In this document: positions 25,660-34,844 of the stretch, piece after piece
Layout of the letters: each line of letters starts with the position of its first letter
Position numbering within the stretch: the stretch's first letter is position 1
Position numbers and translations under genes: made by a program
Notes under the pieces: model-generated
What the model was told of the DNA's origin: nothing
Seen by the model: the letters and a program-made list of their open reading frames with translations, nothing else
Database searches by the model: none
Assembly (NCBI RefSeq): GCF_030542965.1
Contig: NZ_JAUAOA010000004.1
Location: forward strand, 124,001-188,000
Length of the DNA: 64,000 bases
Direction of reading: 5' to 3'
From: Azotosporobacter soli
GTDB taxonomy: Bacteria; Bacillota; Negativicutes; SG130

Positions 25660-25734
25660 AACGGTGTCGCATGAGAGTTTTTTTAAAATGCTCCAGTAGA
25701 GAAAGAATGAAAATTGCGAATATGATGCACACTA

Positions 25735-25763
25735 TTGTCAAGCTGGAAAAACTATGATAGAGT
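25735..25763 (+). promoter_or_regulatory. Candidate promoter of the nif leader region
   Basis: TTGTCA (25735-25740), 17 bases, then TAGAGT (25758-25763) resembles a sigma-70 promoter. It lies just before the two hairpins. The -10 box is poor, so this is tentative. Confidence 0.3.
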
Positions 25764-25797
25764 AACAACAAAATAAATAAGTCGGCAAAAAGCGATG

Positions 25798-25834
25798 AAG
25801 CTTACAGATGCATGATGCGCCTGTAAGCTTTTTG
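25798..25834 (+). terminator. First terminator-like hairpin upstream of nifH
   Basis: AAGCTTACAG (25798-25807) pairs perfectly with CTGTAAGCTT (25821-25830) and is followed by TTTGTCTTTT. It could end the kinase transcript or act as an attenuator in the nif leader. Confidence 0.6.
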
Positions 25835-25875
25835 TCTTTTGAGAGAAGAATCTCCGAAGCCGCTTATGAGCAATG

Positions 25876-25913
25876 AAGCTTATAAACGTAATGCGCGTTT
25901 ATAAGCTTTTTGC
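25876..25913 (+). terminator. Second terminator-like hairpin upstream of nifH
   Basis: AAGCTTATAAACG (25876-25888) pairs perfectly with CGTTTATAAGCTT (25896-25908), followed by TTTGCC. Its left arm and flank (ATGAAGCTTA) repeat those of the first hairpin, so the two look like diverged duplicates. Confidence 0.6.
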
Positions 25914-25954
25914 CTAAAGGAGGTGGTTGCAGCGAAAAAAACAAGTGCTGCTAA

Positions 25955-26047
25955 AAAGAAAAATGCTCCATGAGTACCGCAAATACTCATGGAGCGCAGG
26001 CTGCGTCATGTTCCCCAGTGGTCGCCAGGGTTTATTCAGCATACCCA
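25955..26047 (-). ncRNA. Candidate small RNA antisense to the nif leader
   Basis: On the minus strand a good sigma-70 promoter (TTGAAA, 18 bases, TATAAT) would start a transcript near 26047. About 50 bases on, it reaches a perfect 12-bp hairpin (arms 25984-25995 and 25965-25976). That is followed by ATTTTTCTTTTT, a complete Rho-independent terminator. The stretch between has no start codon with a worthwhile frame and contains a small CCC/GGG hairpin around TGG-CGA-CCA. The predicted RNA is about 93 bases. It would overlap the region just upstream of nifH and, if nif is transcribed from further up, the nif leader. I match it to no known RNA family. Ends are estimates. Confidence 0.6.
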
Positions 26048-26053
26048 TTGTTC

Positions 26054-26083
26054 ATTATAAGGCACAAAGCAAACTGTTTTCAA
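26054..26083 (-). promoter_or_regulatory. Sigma-70-type promoter of the candidate small RNA
   Basis: Read on the minus strand: TTGAAA (26083-26078), an 18-base spacer and TATAAT (26059-26054). Both boxes are near consensus. It points away from nifH, whose start is 40 bases to the right. Confidence 0.6.
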
Positions 26084-26094
26084 GCGATAAATAA

Positions 26095-26943
<849 letters not shown>

Positions 26944-26977
26944 GAAAGAAAAATAAAAAGAGAAAGGTGATGAAGCC

Positions 26978-27304
26978 ATGTTATTAGTCAGAGCAATCGT
27001 CAGACCGGAAAAAAAGGATGAGGTGCTGGCGGAATTGACCAAAGGCGGTTTTAATGCGGCTACGGTGATTGATGTGGTCGGGCGTGGCAAGCAAAAAGGG
27101 ATTAAGATCGGCAGCATCATTTATGACGAAATCCCCAAAGTCATGATTGTGATGGCCATTCGCGACGAATACCGTCAGGATATTGTCGATATCATTTTGC
27201 GGACGGCTAAGACCGGCGAAAAGGGCGTCTATGGCGACGGCAAGATTTTTGTCAGTCCGATTGAAGAGGCGTACACGATCTCGACCGGCGCGACCGGGAT
27301 ATAG
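26978..27304 (+). CDS. nifI1: PII-family nitrogenase switch-off protein 1
   Basis: This 108-residue GlnB/PII-family protein begins MLLVRAIVRPEKKDEVLAELTKGGFNA in the PII style and has the VVGRGKQKGIKIG T-loop start and the C-terminal KIFVSPIEEAYTISTG signature. In archaea and clostridia NifI1 and NifI2 form a complex that binds NifDK and blocks activity when ammonium is present, sensing 2-oxoglutarate and ATP. The location between nifH and nifD is diagnostic. AGAAAGGTGATG precedes its ATG. nifI2 starts 11 bases after the stop. Confidence 0.95.
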   Translation: MLLVRAIVRPEKKDEVLAELTKGGFNAATVIDVVGRGKQKGIKIGSIIYDEIPKVMIVMAIRDEYRQDIVDIILRTAKTGEKGVYGDGKIFVSPIEEAYTISTGATGI

Positions 27305-27315
27305 GAGGGATTGGC

Positions 27316-27726
27316 ATGAAAGAAATCATGGCCATTGTACGGATGAACAAGACGAACGCGACGAAAAAAGCGCTGGTCGAAGCCGGGGCGACCGGCTTTA
27401 CAGCGACAAAGGTACTGGGCCGGGGTAAATTGGTCAAAGACAAATCGCTGATTGCCGACCGGAAGATTGAACTCATGTCGATGGTGGATGCGGAAGACGT
27501 CAAAGAAGCGGAAAAACTGATCGACGGCTTTTTGGACGGCGCGCGCCTTTATTCGAGACGGCTCTTCAATGTGGTGGCCAATGATGAAGATGTGCCGCGC
27601 ATCGTGGAAGCGCTGATGCAGGCGAACCGAACCGAAAATAAGGTGGGCGACGGAAAAATATTTATCATGCCGATTTGCGACGTCGCCAGAGTTCGCACCG
27701 GAGAAATCGGCAAAGAGGCGCTTTGA
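27316..27726 (+). CDS. nifI2: PII-family nitrogenase switch-off protein 2
   Basis: This 136-residue PII paralogue is longer than NifI1, as NifI2 proteins usually are. It opens MKEIMAIVRMNKTNATKKAL and ends with the KIFIMPICDVARVRTGEIG signature. A region of about 25 residues after the T-loop (EAEKLIDGFLDGARLYSRRL) accounts for the extra length. It should work as a hetero-oligomer with NifI1 to inhibit the MoFe protein after a nitrogen upshift. GGAGGG precedes the ATG. Confidence 0.95.
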   Translation: MKEIMAIVRMNKTNATKKALVEAGATGFTATKVLGRGKLVKDKSLIADRKIELMSMVDAEDVKEAEKLIDGFLDGARLYSRRLFNVVANDEDVPRIVEALMQANRTENKVGDGKIFIMPICDVARVRTGEIGKEAL

Positions 27727-27760
27727 CAAGGCGCAGGTAAATGCAAAGGGGGCGTAAAGC

Positions 27761-29380
27761 ATGAAGAAAACGGTGACAGAGCAACAGATTGAGGCGATGC
27801 TGGATCAATTGCCTTCTAAAGTGGTAAAGAACCGGAAAAAACATATCGTCGTAAAAAATACGGCACTGGATGCGCAGACGATCGAAGCGAACACGCGGAC
27901 GATTCCCGGCATTATCAGCAACCGGGGCTGCGCCTATGCCGGCTGTAAAGGCGTGGTGCTGGGCCCGCTGAAAGATATGGCGCATATCGTCCACGGACCG
28001 ATCGGCTGCAGCTACTACGCATGGGGCACAAGGCGCAATAAAGCAAGATCAGAAGATCCGGCGAAAAACTTTCTGAATTACTGTTTTTCCACCGATATGC
28101 AGGAAAGCGATATCGTCTTTGGCGGTGAAAAAAAGCTGGCGGCGATGATCGATGAAGTGGTGGAAAATTTTAAACCGAACGCGGTGACGATATCGGCCAC
28201 CTGTCCGGTCGGGCTGATTGGCGACGACATTAACGCGGTCGCGCGTGCCGCCGAAGAGCGACACGGCATTCAGGTACTGGCCTTCAGCTGCGAAGGCTAT
28301 AAAGGGGTAAGCCAGTCCGCCGGTCATCATATCGCCAACAATATTTTGATGGACAAGGTCATCGGCGTATCGGAGGAAGAGAGTGCGCCAGCGCCTTATG
28401 CGATAAACATCCTGGGCGAGTACAACATTGGCGGCGACAGTTGGGAAATTGAACGCATCTTGAAAGACATCGGTTATCATATTGTCTCGGTAATGACCGG
28501 CGACGGATCGTATGAAGAATTAAAGAAAGCGCATGTCGCCGAACTGAATCTGGTGCAGTGCCATCGCTCCATCAACTACATCGCTGAGATGCTGGAAACG
28601 AAATACGGCACGCCTTGGCTCAAGGTTAACTTTATCGGTGTGCAGGGCACTGTCGATTCGTTGCGCGATATGGCCGTGTATTTCGGTGATGCGGAACTAA
28701 CGCGCAAGACGGAAGAAGTGATTGCGCGTGAATTGGCCAAAGTCGAACCGGTCATGGAGCAATACCGCAAAATCTGCGAAGGAAAGACTGCATTCTGCTT
28801 TGTCGGCGGTTCGCGCGGGCATCATTATCAAAACCTGTTCAAGGAACTGGGCATTGATACCGTGCTGGCCGGTTATGAATTCGCGCATCGCGATGATTAT
28901 GAGGGCCGTCAGGTCATTCCGACGATCAAGCCAGATGCCGACAGCAAGAATATTCCCGATTTGCAGGTCAAACCGGACGAAAGGCGCTTTAAGCTTAAAT
29001 TGTCGCCGGAAAAAATGGCCGAACTAAAAGAGCGAATTCCGCTGAACCACTACTGCGGCATGCAACTCGAAATGAGCGAGGGCACGGTGATGGTTGACGA
29101 TCTGAACCATTATGAAACCGAACATTTCATCAAACTGTTGAAGCCGGATATCTTCGCATCTGGCATCAAGGACAAATATGTCGTGCAAAAAATGGGCATT
29201 CAGGCGAAACAACTGCATTCGTATGATTACAGCGGCCCGTATGCCGGATTTAACGGCGCAGTGAATTTTGCCCGCGATATCAGCATGGGCTTTGCTTCGC
29301 CGACCTGGAATTTCATTACGCCGCCTTGGCGGAGCCAACCGTTGCTGAACGGTGAATTGACAGAGGAAGGAGTGGCCTAA
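27761..29380 (+). CDS. nifD: Nitrogenase molybdenum-iron protein alpha chain
   Basis: The 539-residue alpha subunit carries the FeMo-cofactor. P-cluster cysteines lie in NRGCAYAGCKG, GPIGCSYYAWG and SATCPVGLIGDD. The cofactor is held by Cys in LNLVQCHRSINY and His in QLHSYDYSGPYAG. A long insertion (about residues 390-425, with DSKNIPDLQVKPDERRFK) before the C-terminal third matches the extra 50-residue stretch known from Clostridium pasteurianum NifD. This supports a molybdenum, clostridial-type enzyme and not an Anf or Vnf form. AAAGGGGGC precedes the ATG. nifK begins one base after the stop. Confidence 0.97.
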   Translation: MKKTVTEQQIEAMLDQLPSKVVKNRKKHIVVKNTALDAQTIEANTRTIPGIISNRGCAYAGCKGVVLGPLKDMAHIVHGPIGCSYYAWGTRRNKARSEDPAKNFLNYCFSTDMQESDIVFGGEKKLAAMIDEVVENFKPNAVTISATCPVGLIGDDINAVARAAEERHGIQVLAFSCEGYKGVSQSAGHHIANNILMDKVIGVSEEESAPAPYAINILGEYNIGGDSWEIERILKDIGYHIVSVMTGDGSYEELKKAHVAELNLVQCHRSINYIAEMLETKYGTPWLKVNFIGVQGTVDSLRDMAVYFGDAELTRKTEEVIARELAKVEPVMEQYRKICEGKTAFCFVGGSRGHHYQNLFKELGIDTVLAGYEFAHRDDYEGRQVIPTIKPDADSKNIPDLQVKPDERRFKLKLSPEKMAELKERIPLNHYCGMQLEMSEGTVMVDDLNHYETEHFIKLLKPDIFASGIKDKYVVQKMGIQAKQLHSYDYSGPYAGFNGAVNFARDISMGFASPTWNFITPPWRSQPLLNGELTEEGVA

Positions 29381-29381
29381 A

Positions 29382-30770
29382 ATGTTGGATTGCACACCGA
29401 AAGAAATCAAAGAACGCCTCAGCGGAGGCGTGATTAACCCGGCAAAAACCTGCCAACCGATCGGTGCGATGTATGCGGCGCTCGGTATTCACAAGTGCCT
29501 GCCGCACAGCCATGGTTCCCAAGGCTGCTGTTCCTACCATCGGATGCACCTGACCCGTCATTTTCGCGATCCGGTTATGGCTTCGACCAGTAGTTTCACC
29601 GAAGGCGCTTCCGTATTCGGCGGCGCGGCCAATTTGAAAACCGCGATCAAAAACGTATTTTCCATATACAATCCGGACGTCATGGCCGTACATACCACCT
29701 GTTTGTCGGAAACAATCGGCGATGATATCCCGACGATCATCAAAGACGCCGAAGTGCCGGAAGGAAAAGTCGTATTTCACGCCAACACGCCCAGTTACCA
29801 AGGCTCGCACGTCACCGGCTTTTCCAACATGGTCAAAGCGATGGTCAACTATTTCTCCGAAGCGGCAGGCGGCGTTAAGAAAGAGCAGGTCAACATCATT
29901 CCGGGCTTCGTCAATCCCGGCGACATGCGTGAGATCAAACGGCTGGTAAAAGAAATGGGCATCGATTCGATTCTCTTTCCTGACACGTCCGGCGTGGTTG
30001 ATTCGCCGATGACAGGAGAATTCAATATGTATCCGGATGGCGGCACGCGGCTTTGGCAATTGGCCGATACCGGAAATTCAAAACTTACGTTAGCCTTGGG
30101 GCGTTTTGCTTCCAGCGATGCGGCCGAAGCGCTGAAGAAAAAATGCAAGGTGCCGGCCATGGCTCTTAAGACGCCGATCGGCATCAAGGCAACCGATGCG
30201 CTTTTGATGGCGCTGCGCAGTAATTTTGCGCAGGAAGTGCCGCGTAGTCTGGAGGAAGAACGCGGGCAACTGGTGGACATCATGACCGACACGCACTTTC
30301 ACTTTCATGGAAAAAAAGTGGCGATCTTCGGCGATTCCGACGTTGTTACCGGCTTGACGGAATTCGTGCTTGGCCTCGGCATGCTGCCGGTACATGTGCT
30401 GACCGGAACGCCGGGCGGGGCGATCGGTTCCGCAGTGGGAAGCTTTGAAGACGATATCAGGGAACTGTTGGCGCCGGGGGCGATAGAGGCCAATGTAAAA
30501 GCCGGCGGCGATCTCTTTACCTTGCATCAATGGATCAAGAACGAACCGGTGGATTTGTTGATCGGCAATACCTACGGCAAATACATCGCGCGGGCGGAAG
30601 ATCTTCCGTTTGTCCGGGTTGGCTTTCCAATTCTGGATCGCAGCGTGCACTCCTATCTGCCAATCGTCGGTTACAAGGGCGCGATGCGTTTGATAGAAAT
30701 GATAGCCAATGCGCTGCTGGACCGGGCTGATCGTGATGCGGCCGACGAAGATTTTGAATTGGTCATGTAA
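29382..30770 (+). CDS. nifK: Nitrogenase molybdenum-iron protein beta chain
   Basis: This 462-residue beta subunit completes the MoFe protein. P-cluster ligands are visible in AKTCQPIGAMYA, SQGCCSYHRMHLTRHF and HTTCLSETIGDDIP. The N-terminus is short, lacking the 50-residue extension of proteobacterial NifK, as in Clostridium pasteurianum, whose NifD insertion is thought to fill that space. The NifD/NifK pairing in this operon is therefore self-consistent. The start is one base after nifD, with GAGGAAGGAG inside the nifD end as the ribosome site. Confidence 0.97.
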   Translation: MLDCTPKEIKERLSGGVINPAKTCQPIGAMYAALGIHKCLPHSHGSQGCCSYHRMHLTRHFRDPVMASTSSFTEGASVFGGAANLKTAIKNVFSIYNPDVMAVHTTCLSETIGDDIPTIIKDAEVPEGKVVFHANTPSYQGSHVTGFSNMVKAMVNYFSEAAGGVKKEQVNIIPGFVNPGDMREIKRLVKEMGIDSILFPDTSGVVDSPMTGEFNMYPDGGTRLWQLADTGNSKLTLALGRFASSDAAEALKKKCKVPAMALKTPIGIKATDALLMALRSNFAQEVPRSLEEERGQLVDIMTDTHFHFHGKKVAIFGDSDVVTGLTEFVLGLGMLPVHVLTGTPGGAIGSAVGSFEDDIRELLAPGAIEANVKAGGDLFTLHQWIKNEPVDLLIGNTYGKYIARAEDLPFVRVGFPILDRSVHSYLPIVGYKGAMRLIEMIANALLDRADRDAADEDFELVM

Positions 30771-30812
30771 AAAAAGTGGTGAAGAGGAAGGCCGGAAGGG
30801 AGAGGCTTGTAT

Positions 30813-32180
30813 ATGTTGGATGAACGCATGATCGGCGAACGAAGCGAATTCATTGCGACAAAGGGGAAACAAAAACAAAGTTTGAAATGCGACGCCGACA
30901 GCATTGCCGGCTGCGTCAGCCAACGCGCCTGCGTATATTGCGGCGCACGGGTGGTGCTGAATCCGATCACCGATGCGATTCATCTGGTGCATGGACCGGT
31001 TGGCTGCGCCAGCTATACCTGGGATATTCGCGGCAGTCTGAGCAGCGAATCCGAAATGTACCGCAACAGCTTTTCCACGGATTTGAAGGAACAGGATGTC
31101 ATTTTCGGCGGCGAAAAAAAATTGGCTGCGTCGCTCGATGAATTGGTGGAAAAGTACAAGCCGGAGCTGGTCTTCGTCTATGCCACCTGCATTGTCGGCG
31201 TGATCGGCGATGACTTGACGGCGGTTTGCAAAGCAGCGGAAAAACGGCACGGCATCAAGGTGATTCCGGTGCAGTCGAGCGGTTTTGCGGGCAACAAATC
31301 AGCCGGTTACCGTGCAGCTTGCGATGCGCTTTTGCAGTTGATTGCAGCGGCGGAGGGAAAAGGCGCTGCGCTAAAAGAAAAAAACTGCATCAATTATCTG
31401 GGCGAATTCAACCTGGCTGGCGAGGCGTGGATCATTGCCAATTATCTGCGGGAAATGGGCGTGTCGATTAACGTGGCTTTTACCGGCGATGCCACCTACC
31501 GGCGTCTGAAGACGGCCCGCCAGGCGACGCTAAACATTATGCAATGCGCCGGATCAATGCATTATTTGGCGGGGAAAATGCAGGAAAAGTACGGCATACC
31601 CTATCTCCAGGTTTCGTTTCTCGGTCTCGAAGACACGGCGGCTTCGCTGCGCAGCATTGCCAAAGCGCTGCAGGATGAAACAGCAGCGCAAAAAGCCGAA
31701 GCGCTGATTCAACGTGAAGAAGGAAAAGCTAAGGCGGCCATCGATTATTACCGGCAAAAGTTGTTGGGGAAAAAAGCGGCGGTTTACGTTGGCGGCGGTT
31801 TCAAAGCCATTTCTCTGATCAAGCAGTTTCGTGAAATCGGCATCGAAGTGGTGATGATTGGCACGCAGACCGGGCGGCAGGAGGAATATGATGCGATCAA
31901 TCGTCTGGTGGCTGACGGCACGGTCATTCTCGATGATGCCAATCCGGCCGAGCTGGAACGATTCATGGTTGAGCAGGGCGCACATCTCTTGGTCGGCGGC
32001 GTGAAGGAACGGCCTTTGGCCTACAAACTGGGCGTGGCCTTTATTGACCACAACCATGATCGCAAACATCCGCTGAGCGGTTTTGCCGGTGCGGTGAACT
32101 TTGCCGCCGAGGTCTATGCAACGGTCTGTTCGCCGGTCTGGAGCTATGTAAAAGAGCAGGGAGGTGGCTGCAGTGAATGA
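30813..32180 (+). CDS. nifE: Nitrogenase FeMo-cofactor scaffold subunit NifE
   Basis: This 455-residue NifD paralogue forms, with NifN, the scaffold on which the NifB-cofactor matures into FeMo-co. Conserved parts include RACVYCGARVVLNPI, HGPVGCASYTWDIRG, FGGEKKLAASLDELVEKY and YATCIVGVIGDD. It lacks the NifD cofactor-ligand sequence around the His, as expected. I chose the ATG at 30813, seven bases after GGAAGGGAGAGG, over an upstream TTG. Its last eight bases overlap the GTG start of nifN. Confidence 0.95.
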   Translation: MLDERMIGERSEFIATKGKQKQSLKCDADSIAGCVSQRACVYCGARVVLNPITDAIHLVHGPVGCASYTWDIRGSLSSESEMYRNSFSTDLKEQDVIFGGEKKLAASLDELVEKYKPELVFVYATCIVGVIGDDLTAVCKAAEKRHGIKVIPVQSSGFAGNKSAGYRAACDALLQLIAAAEGKGAALKEKNCINYLGEFNLAGEAWIIANYLREMGVSINVAFTGDATYRRLKTARQATLNIMQCAGSMHYLAGKMQEKYGIPYLQVSFLGLEDTAASLRSIAKALQDETAAQKAEALIQREEGKAKAAIDYYRQKLLGKKAAVYVGGGFKAISLIKQFREIGIEVVMIGTQTGRQEEYDAINRLVADGTVILDDANPAELERFMVEQGAHLLVGGVKERPLAYKLGVAFIDHNHDRKHPLSGFAGAVNFAAEVYATVCSPVWSYVKEQGGGCSE

Positions 32181-33576
32181 TGAATTAAAACATTGCCGCA
32201 ATGTAAATGAAAATCCCTGCAACATGTGCATGCCGATGGGCGGGATTTTAGCGCTGAAAGGCATTGAAAGCAGCATGGTCATCCTGCACGGCTCACAAGG
32301 CTGCAGCACCTATATGCGTCGCCACATTGCCGAACATTTTAACGAACCGGTGGATGTTGCCTCTTCCTCGTTAAATGAAAAAGGTACGATCTACGGCGGC
32401 GAAAGCAACTTGAAACAGGCAATTGATAATGTCCGGAAAGTCTACGAGCCGAAACTGATCGGCATATTAAACACTTGTTTGGCGGAAACGATTGGCGAAG
32501 ATGTGGAGCGGATTGCCGATAGTTATTCAGCGCAACAGGACGCGGCCAGTCCGCTGCTTGTCAGTGCGGCAACGCCGGGTTACGGCGGCAGCCATGCGGA
32601 AGGCTATTTTTTCACGCTGCGCCGGATCGTTGAGCAACTGGCTGAACCGGTTGAGCGGCACAGTAAAGTCAATATCATCCTGCCCAATCTCAGTCCGGCC
32701 GACATCCGGGAAATCAAACGTATCTTGCAATTGTTGCAGGTCGATTATATTTTGTATCCGGACATCTCCGACACGTTGGACAGGCCGTTTCTGCCGCGCT
32801 ATACGAAACTTGCGCAAGGCGGAACGCCGCTCGCCGATATCAAAGCGATGAGCGGCAGCGTCGCCACGATTCAAATGGGAATGACGGTCGAAGATAAGTA
32901 TTCGCCGGGCCAGTATCTGGCGGATGCGTTTGGCGTACCTCTCTACAACATACCACTGCCGATCGGGCTTAAAAACACCGATTTGTTTTTGGAGTGTCTG
33001 CAGCAACAGGCGGCCGCGCAGCGCGTGCCGCTGGAATTGCAACAGGAGCGGGGGCGTTTGCTTGACGGCATGATTGATTCGCATAAATACAATTTTCAAA
33101 AACGCAGTGTGATTTTCGGCGAACCGGAAATCGTTTATGCCGTAGCAAAAACCTGTCTGGAAAACGGTCTTTTCCCGGTTGTTATAGCTACCGGCAGCAA
33201 AACAACGCGACTCGATGCTTTGTTACGCAGCGAATTGGCAGCAAGTCCGGACGAATGCACGATTTTGAATGAAACGGATTTTGCCGCGATCCGTCAGACG
33301 GCAAAAGAGGCCGAAGCCGTAATTGCAATTGGTCATTCCGACGGACGCTATCTCGAAGAGAGACAGGGCATTCCGTTAATCCGACTTGGCTTTCCCATTC
33401 ACGACCGGGTGGGTGGTCAACGCTTGCTGTCTGTAGGCTATCGGGGAACCGCCGTTTTTCTCGACAGGATAACCAATACCTTGCTGGAAAAAAGGCAGAA
33501 AAACTACCGCCGTTCGTTGTATGAAACCTTTTATCAAGAAGCGACTGAGGAAAGGCGAGGTGATCAGTGTGACTGA
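32173..33576 (+). CDS. nifN: Nitrogenase FeMo-cofactor scaffold subunit NifN
   Basis: This 467-residue NifK paralogue is the partner of NifE. It opens with PCNMCMPMGGILALKGIE, then HGSQGCSTYMRRHIAEHFNEP and LNTCLAETIGEDV, all typical of NifN. In Clostridium pasteurianum nifN and nifB are one fused gene. Here nifN ends on its own stop and nifB follows as a separate frame. The start is the GTG at 32173 behind AGGGAGGTGG, overlapping nifE by eight bases. The overlap with nifB is also eight bases, so translation is coupled through all three genes. Confidence 0.94.
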   Translation: MNDELKHCRNVNENPCNMCMPMGGILALKGIESSMVILHGSQGCSTYMRRHIAEHFNEPVDVASSSLNEKGTIYGGESNLKQAIDNVRKVYEPKLIGILNTCLAETIGEDVERIADSYSAQQDAASPLLVSAATPGYGGSHAEGYFFTLRRIVEQLAEPVERHSKVNIILPNLSPADIREIKRILQLLQVDYILYPDISDTLDRPFLPRYTKLAQGGTPLADIKAMSGSVATIQMGMTVEDKYSPGQYLADAFGVPLYNIPLPIGLKNTDLFLECLQQQAAAQRVPLELQQERGRLLDGMIDSHKYNFQKRSVIFGEPEIVYAVAKTCLENGLFPVVIATGSKTTRLDALLRSELAASPDECTILNETDFAAIRQTAKEAEAVIAIGHSDGRYLEERQGIPLIRLGFPIHDRVGGQRLLSVGYRGTAVFLDRITNTLLEKRQKNYRRSLYETFYQEATEERRGDQCD

Positions 33577-34834
33577 TGCAGAGGAAACGGTGAAGAGAAA
33601 TAGAACCTGCGAACATCCTTGCTATTCAAAAGACGCGCATCACAAATATGCCCGCATGCATTTGCCGGTTGCGCCGCGCTGCAATATCGGCTGCAATTAC
33701 TGCAACCGCAAATATGATTGCGTAAACGAAAGCCGTCCGGGCGTGACCAGCGAAGTGCTGACGCCGCAAGAGGCCAAGGAAAAATTTGCACGGGTGAAGG
33801 AAAAAATAGCAAATCTCAGCGTTGTCGGCATTGCCGGGCCGGGCGATGCGCTGGCCAATTGGGAAGAGACGAAAGAAAGCATTGCTGCGATTAAGGAACT
33901 TGATCCGGATGTGATGATCTGTTTGTCGACGAATGGTCTGCGTTTGCCGGAATTGGCGGCGGAAATCGTGAAATTGGGCGTTCGGCATGTAACGGTCACC
34001 GTAAACTGCCTCGAAGCGGAAATTGGCGCACGCATTTACCGCTTCGTCCATTATCAGGGGCAAAACTACAGCGGGCTGGAAGGCTCAAAGATACTGATCC
34101 GCAACCAATTGGCCGGAATTGAATATTTGGCCCGGCATCAGGTGATGGTCAAAGTGAATATCGTAATGATCAAAGACATTAATGACTGGCATATCCCGGC
34201 AGTCGTGAAGAAAGTGAAAGAGCTTGGCGCGTTTATCAGCAACATCATGCCGCTGATTCCGGCTCCCGGCAGCGTCTATGAAGCATTTCTGCAAACGAGC
34301 ATGAAAGATCTCGAAAAGATGCGTGATAAATGCCAGCTCGATCTGCAGCAAATGAGACACTGCAAACAGTGCCGTGCAGATGCAATCGGTTTGCTGGAAG
34401 AAGATCGCGCGCAGGAGTTCTCCAAACACAGTCTGACTAAAGCGATGCCGGTTGCAACAACGGCGGGCAAAAGAGAGCTATATCAGATTGCGGTAACGTC
34501 AAAGCACGGTAAGCTGGTGGATCTGCATTTCGGTCATGCCGGAGAATTTTTGATCTATCAGACGGATGGGGATTTTATCCGCTTGCTGAAAAGCCGTCCG
34601 GTTGAAAAATATTGCCGCGGCATGGCCGAATGCGATGCGGAAGAAGCGAAGCGACAGGCTGTAATTGATGCAATCGGCGATTGCGATGCCGTACTCACGA
34701 TGCGCATCGGCGAACAGGCGCAACAAAAGTTGCGCGGCAAGGGACTGCTCAGCGTGGAGGCGTGTTATACGGTGGAGGACGGACTGCGCCTTGCGGTGGA
34801 ACGGTTGCGGCAGGGAAAAACAGAATCGGCATAG
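33569..34834 (+). CDS. nifB: Radical-SAM FeMo-cofactor precursor synthase with NifX-like tail
   Basis: NifB inserts carbide and fuses two 4Fe-4S clusters to make the 8Fe core (NifB-co). The 421-residue protein has the radical-SAM motif CNIGCNYC near residue 40, preceded by HLPVAPR and followed by CVNESRPGV. A C-terminal NifX/NafY-like domain starts near residue 315 (AVTSKHGKLVDLHFGHAGEF). The cluster-ligand region MRHCKQCRADAIGLL is present. The GTG at 33569 sits seven bases after GGCGAGGTG and overlaps nifN by eight bases. A GTG at 33560 is the alternative. No separate nifX is seen in the operon. Confidence 0.95.
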   Translation: MTDAEETVKRNRTCEHPCYSKDAHHKYARMHLPVAPRCNIGCNYCNRKYDCVNESRPGVTSEVLTPQEAKEKFARVKEKIANLSVVGIAGPGDALANWEETKESIAAIKELDPDVMICLSTNGLRLPELAAEIVKLGVRHVTVTVNCLEAEIGARIYRFVHYQGQNYSGLEGSKILIRNQLAGIEYLARHQVMVKVNIVMIKDINDWHIPAVVKKVKELGAFISNIMPLIPAPGSVYEAFLQTSMKDLEKMRDKCQLDLQQMRHCKQCRADAIGLLEEDRAQEFSKHSLTKAMPVATTAGKRELYQIAVTSKHGKLVDLHFGHAGEFLIYQTDGDFIRLLKSRPVEKYCRGMAECDAEEAKRQAVIDAIGDCDAVLTMRIGEQAQQKLRGKGLLSVEACYTVEDGLRLAVERLRQGKTESA

Positions 34835-34844
34835 GGGGAAGAAG

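Noticed and set aside
25950-26050. ZTP-type (pfl) riboswitch or other known RNA on the minus strand
   Set aside because: A GGCGACCACTGGGGA stretch recalls part of the ZTP riboswitch core, but the GACTGGCG start and the GCCTGGGCA end are missing and the gene downstream on that strand is not purine-related.
30090-31250. 386-residue minus-strand frame across nifK and nifE
   Set aside because: Antisense to two strongly supported nif genes with composition typical of shadow frames.
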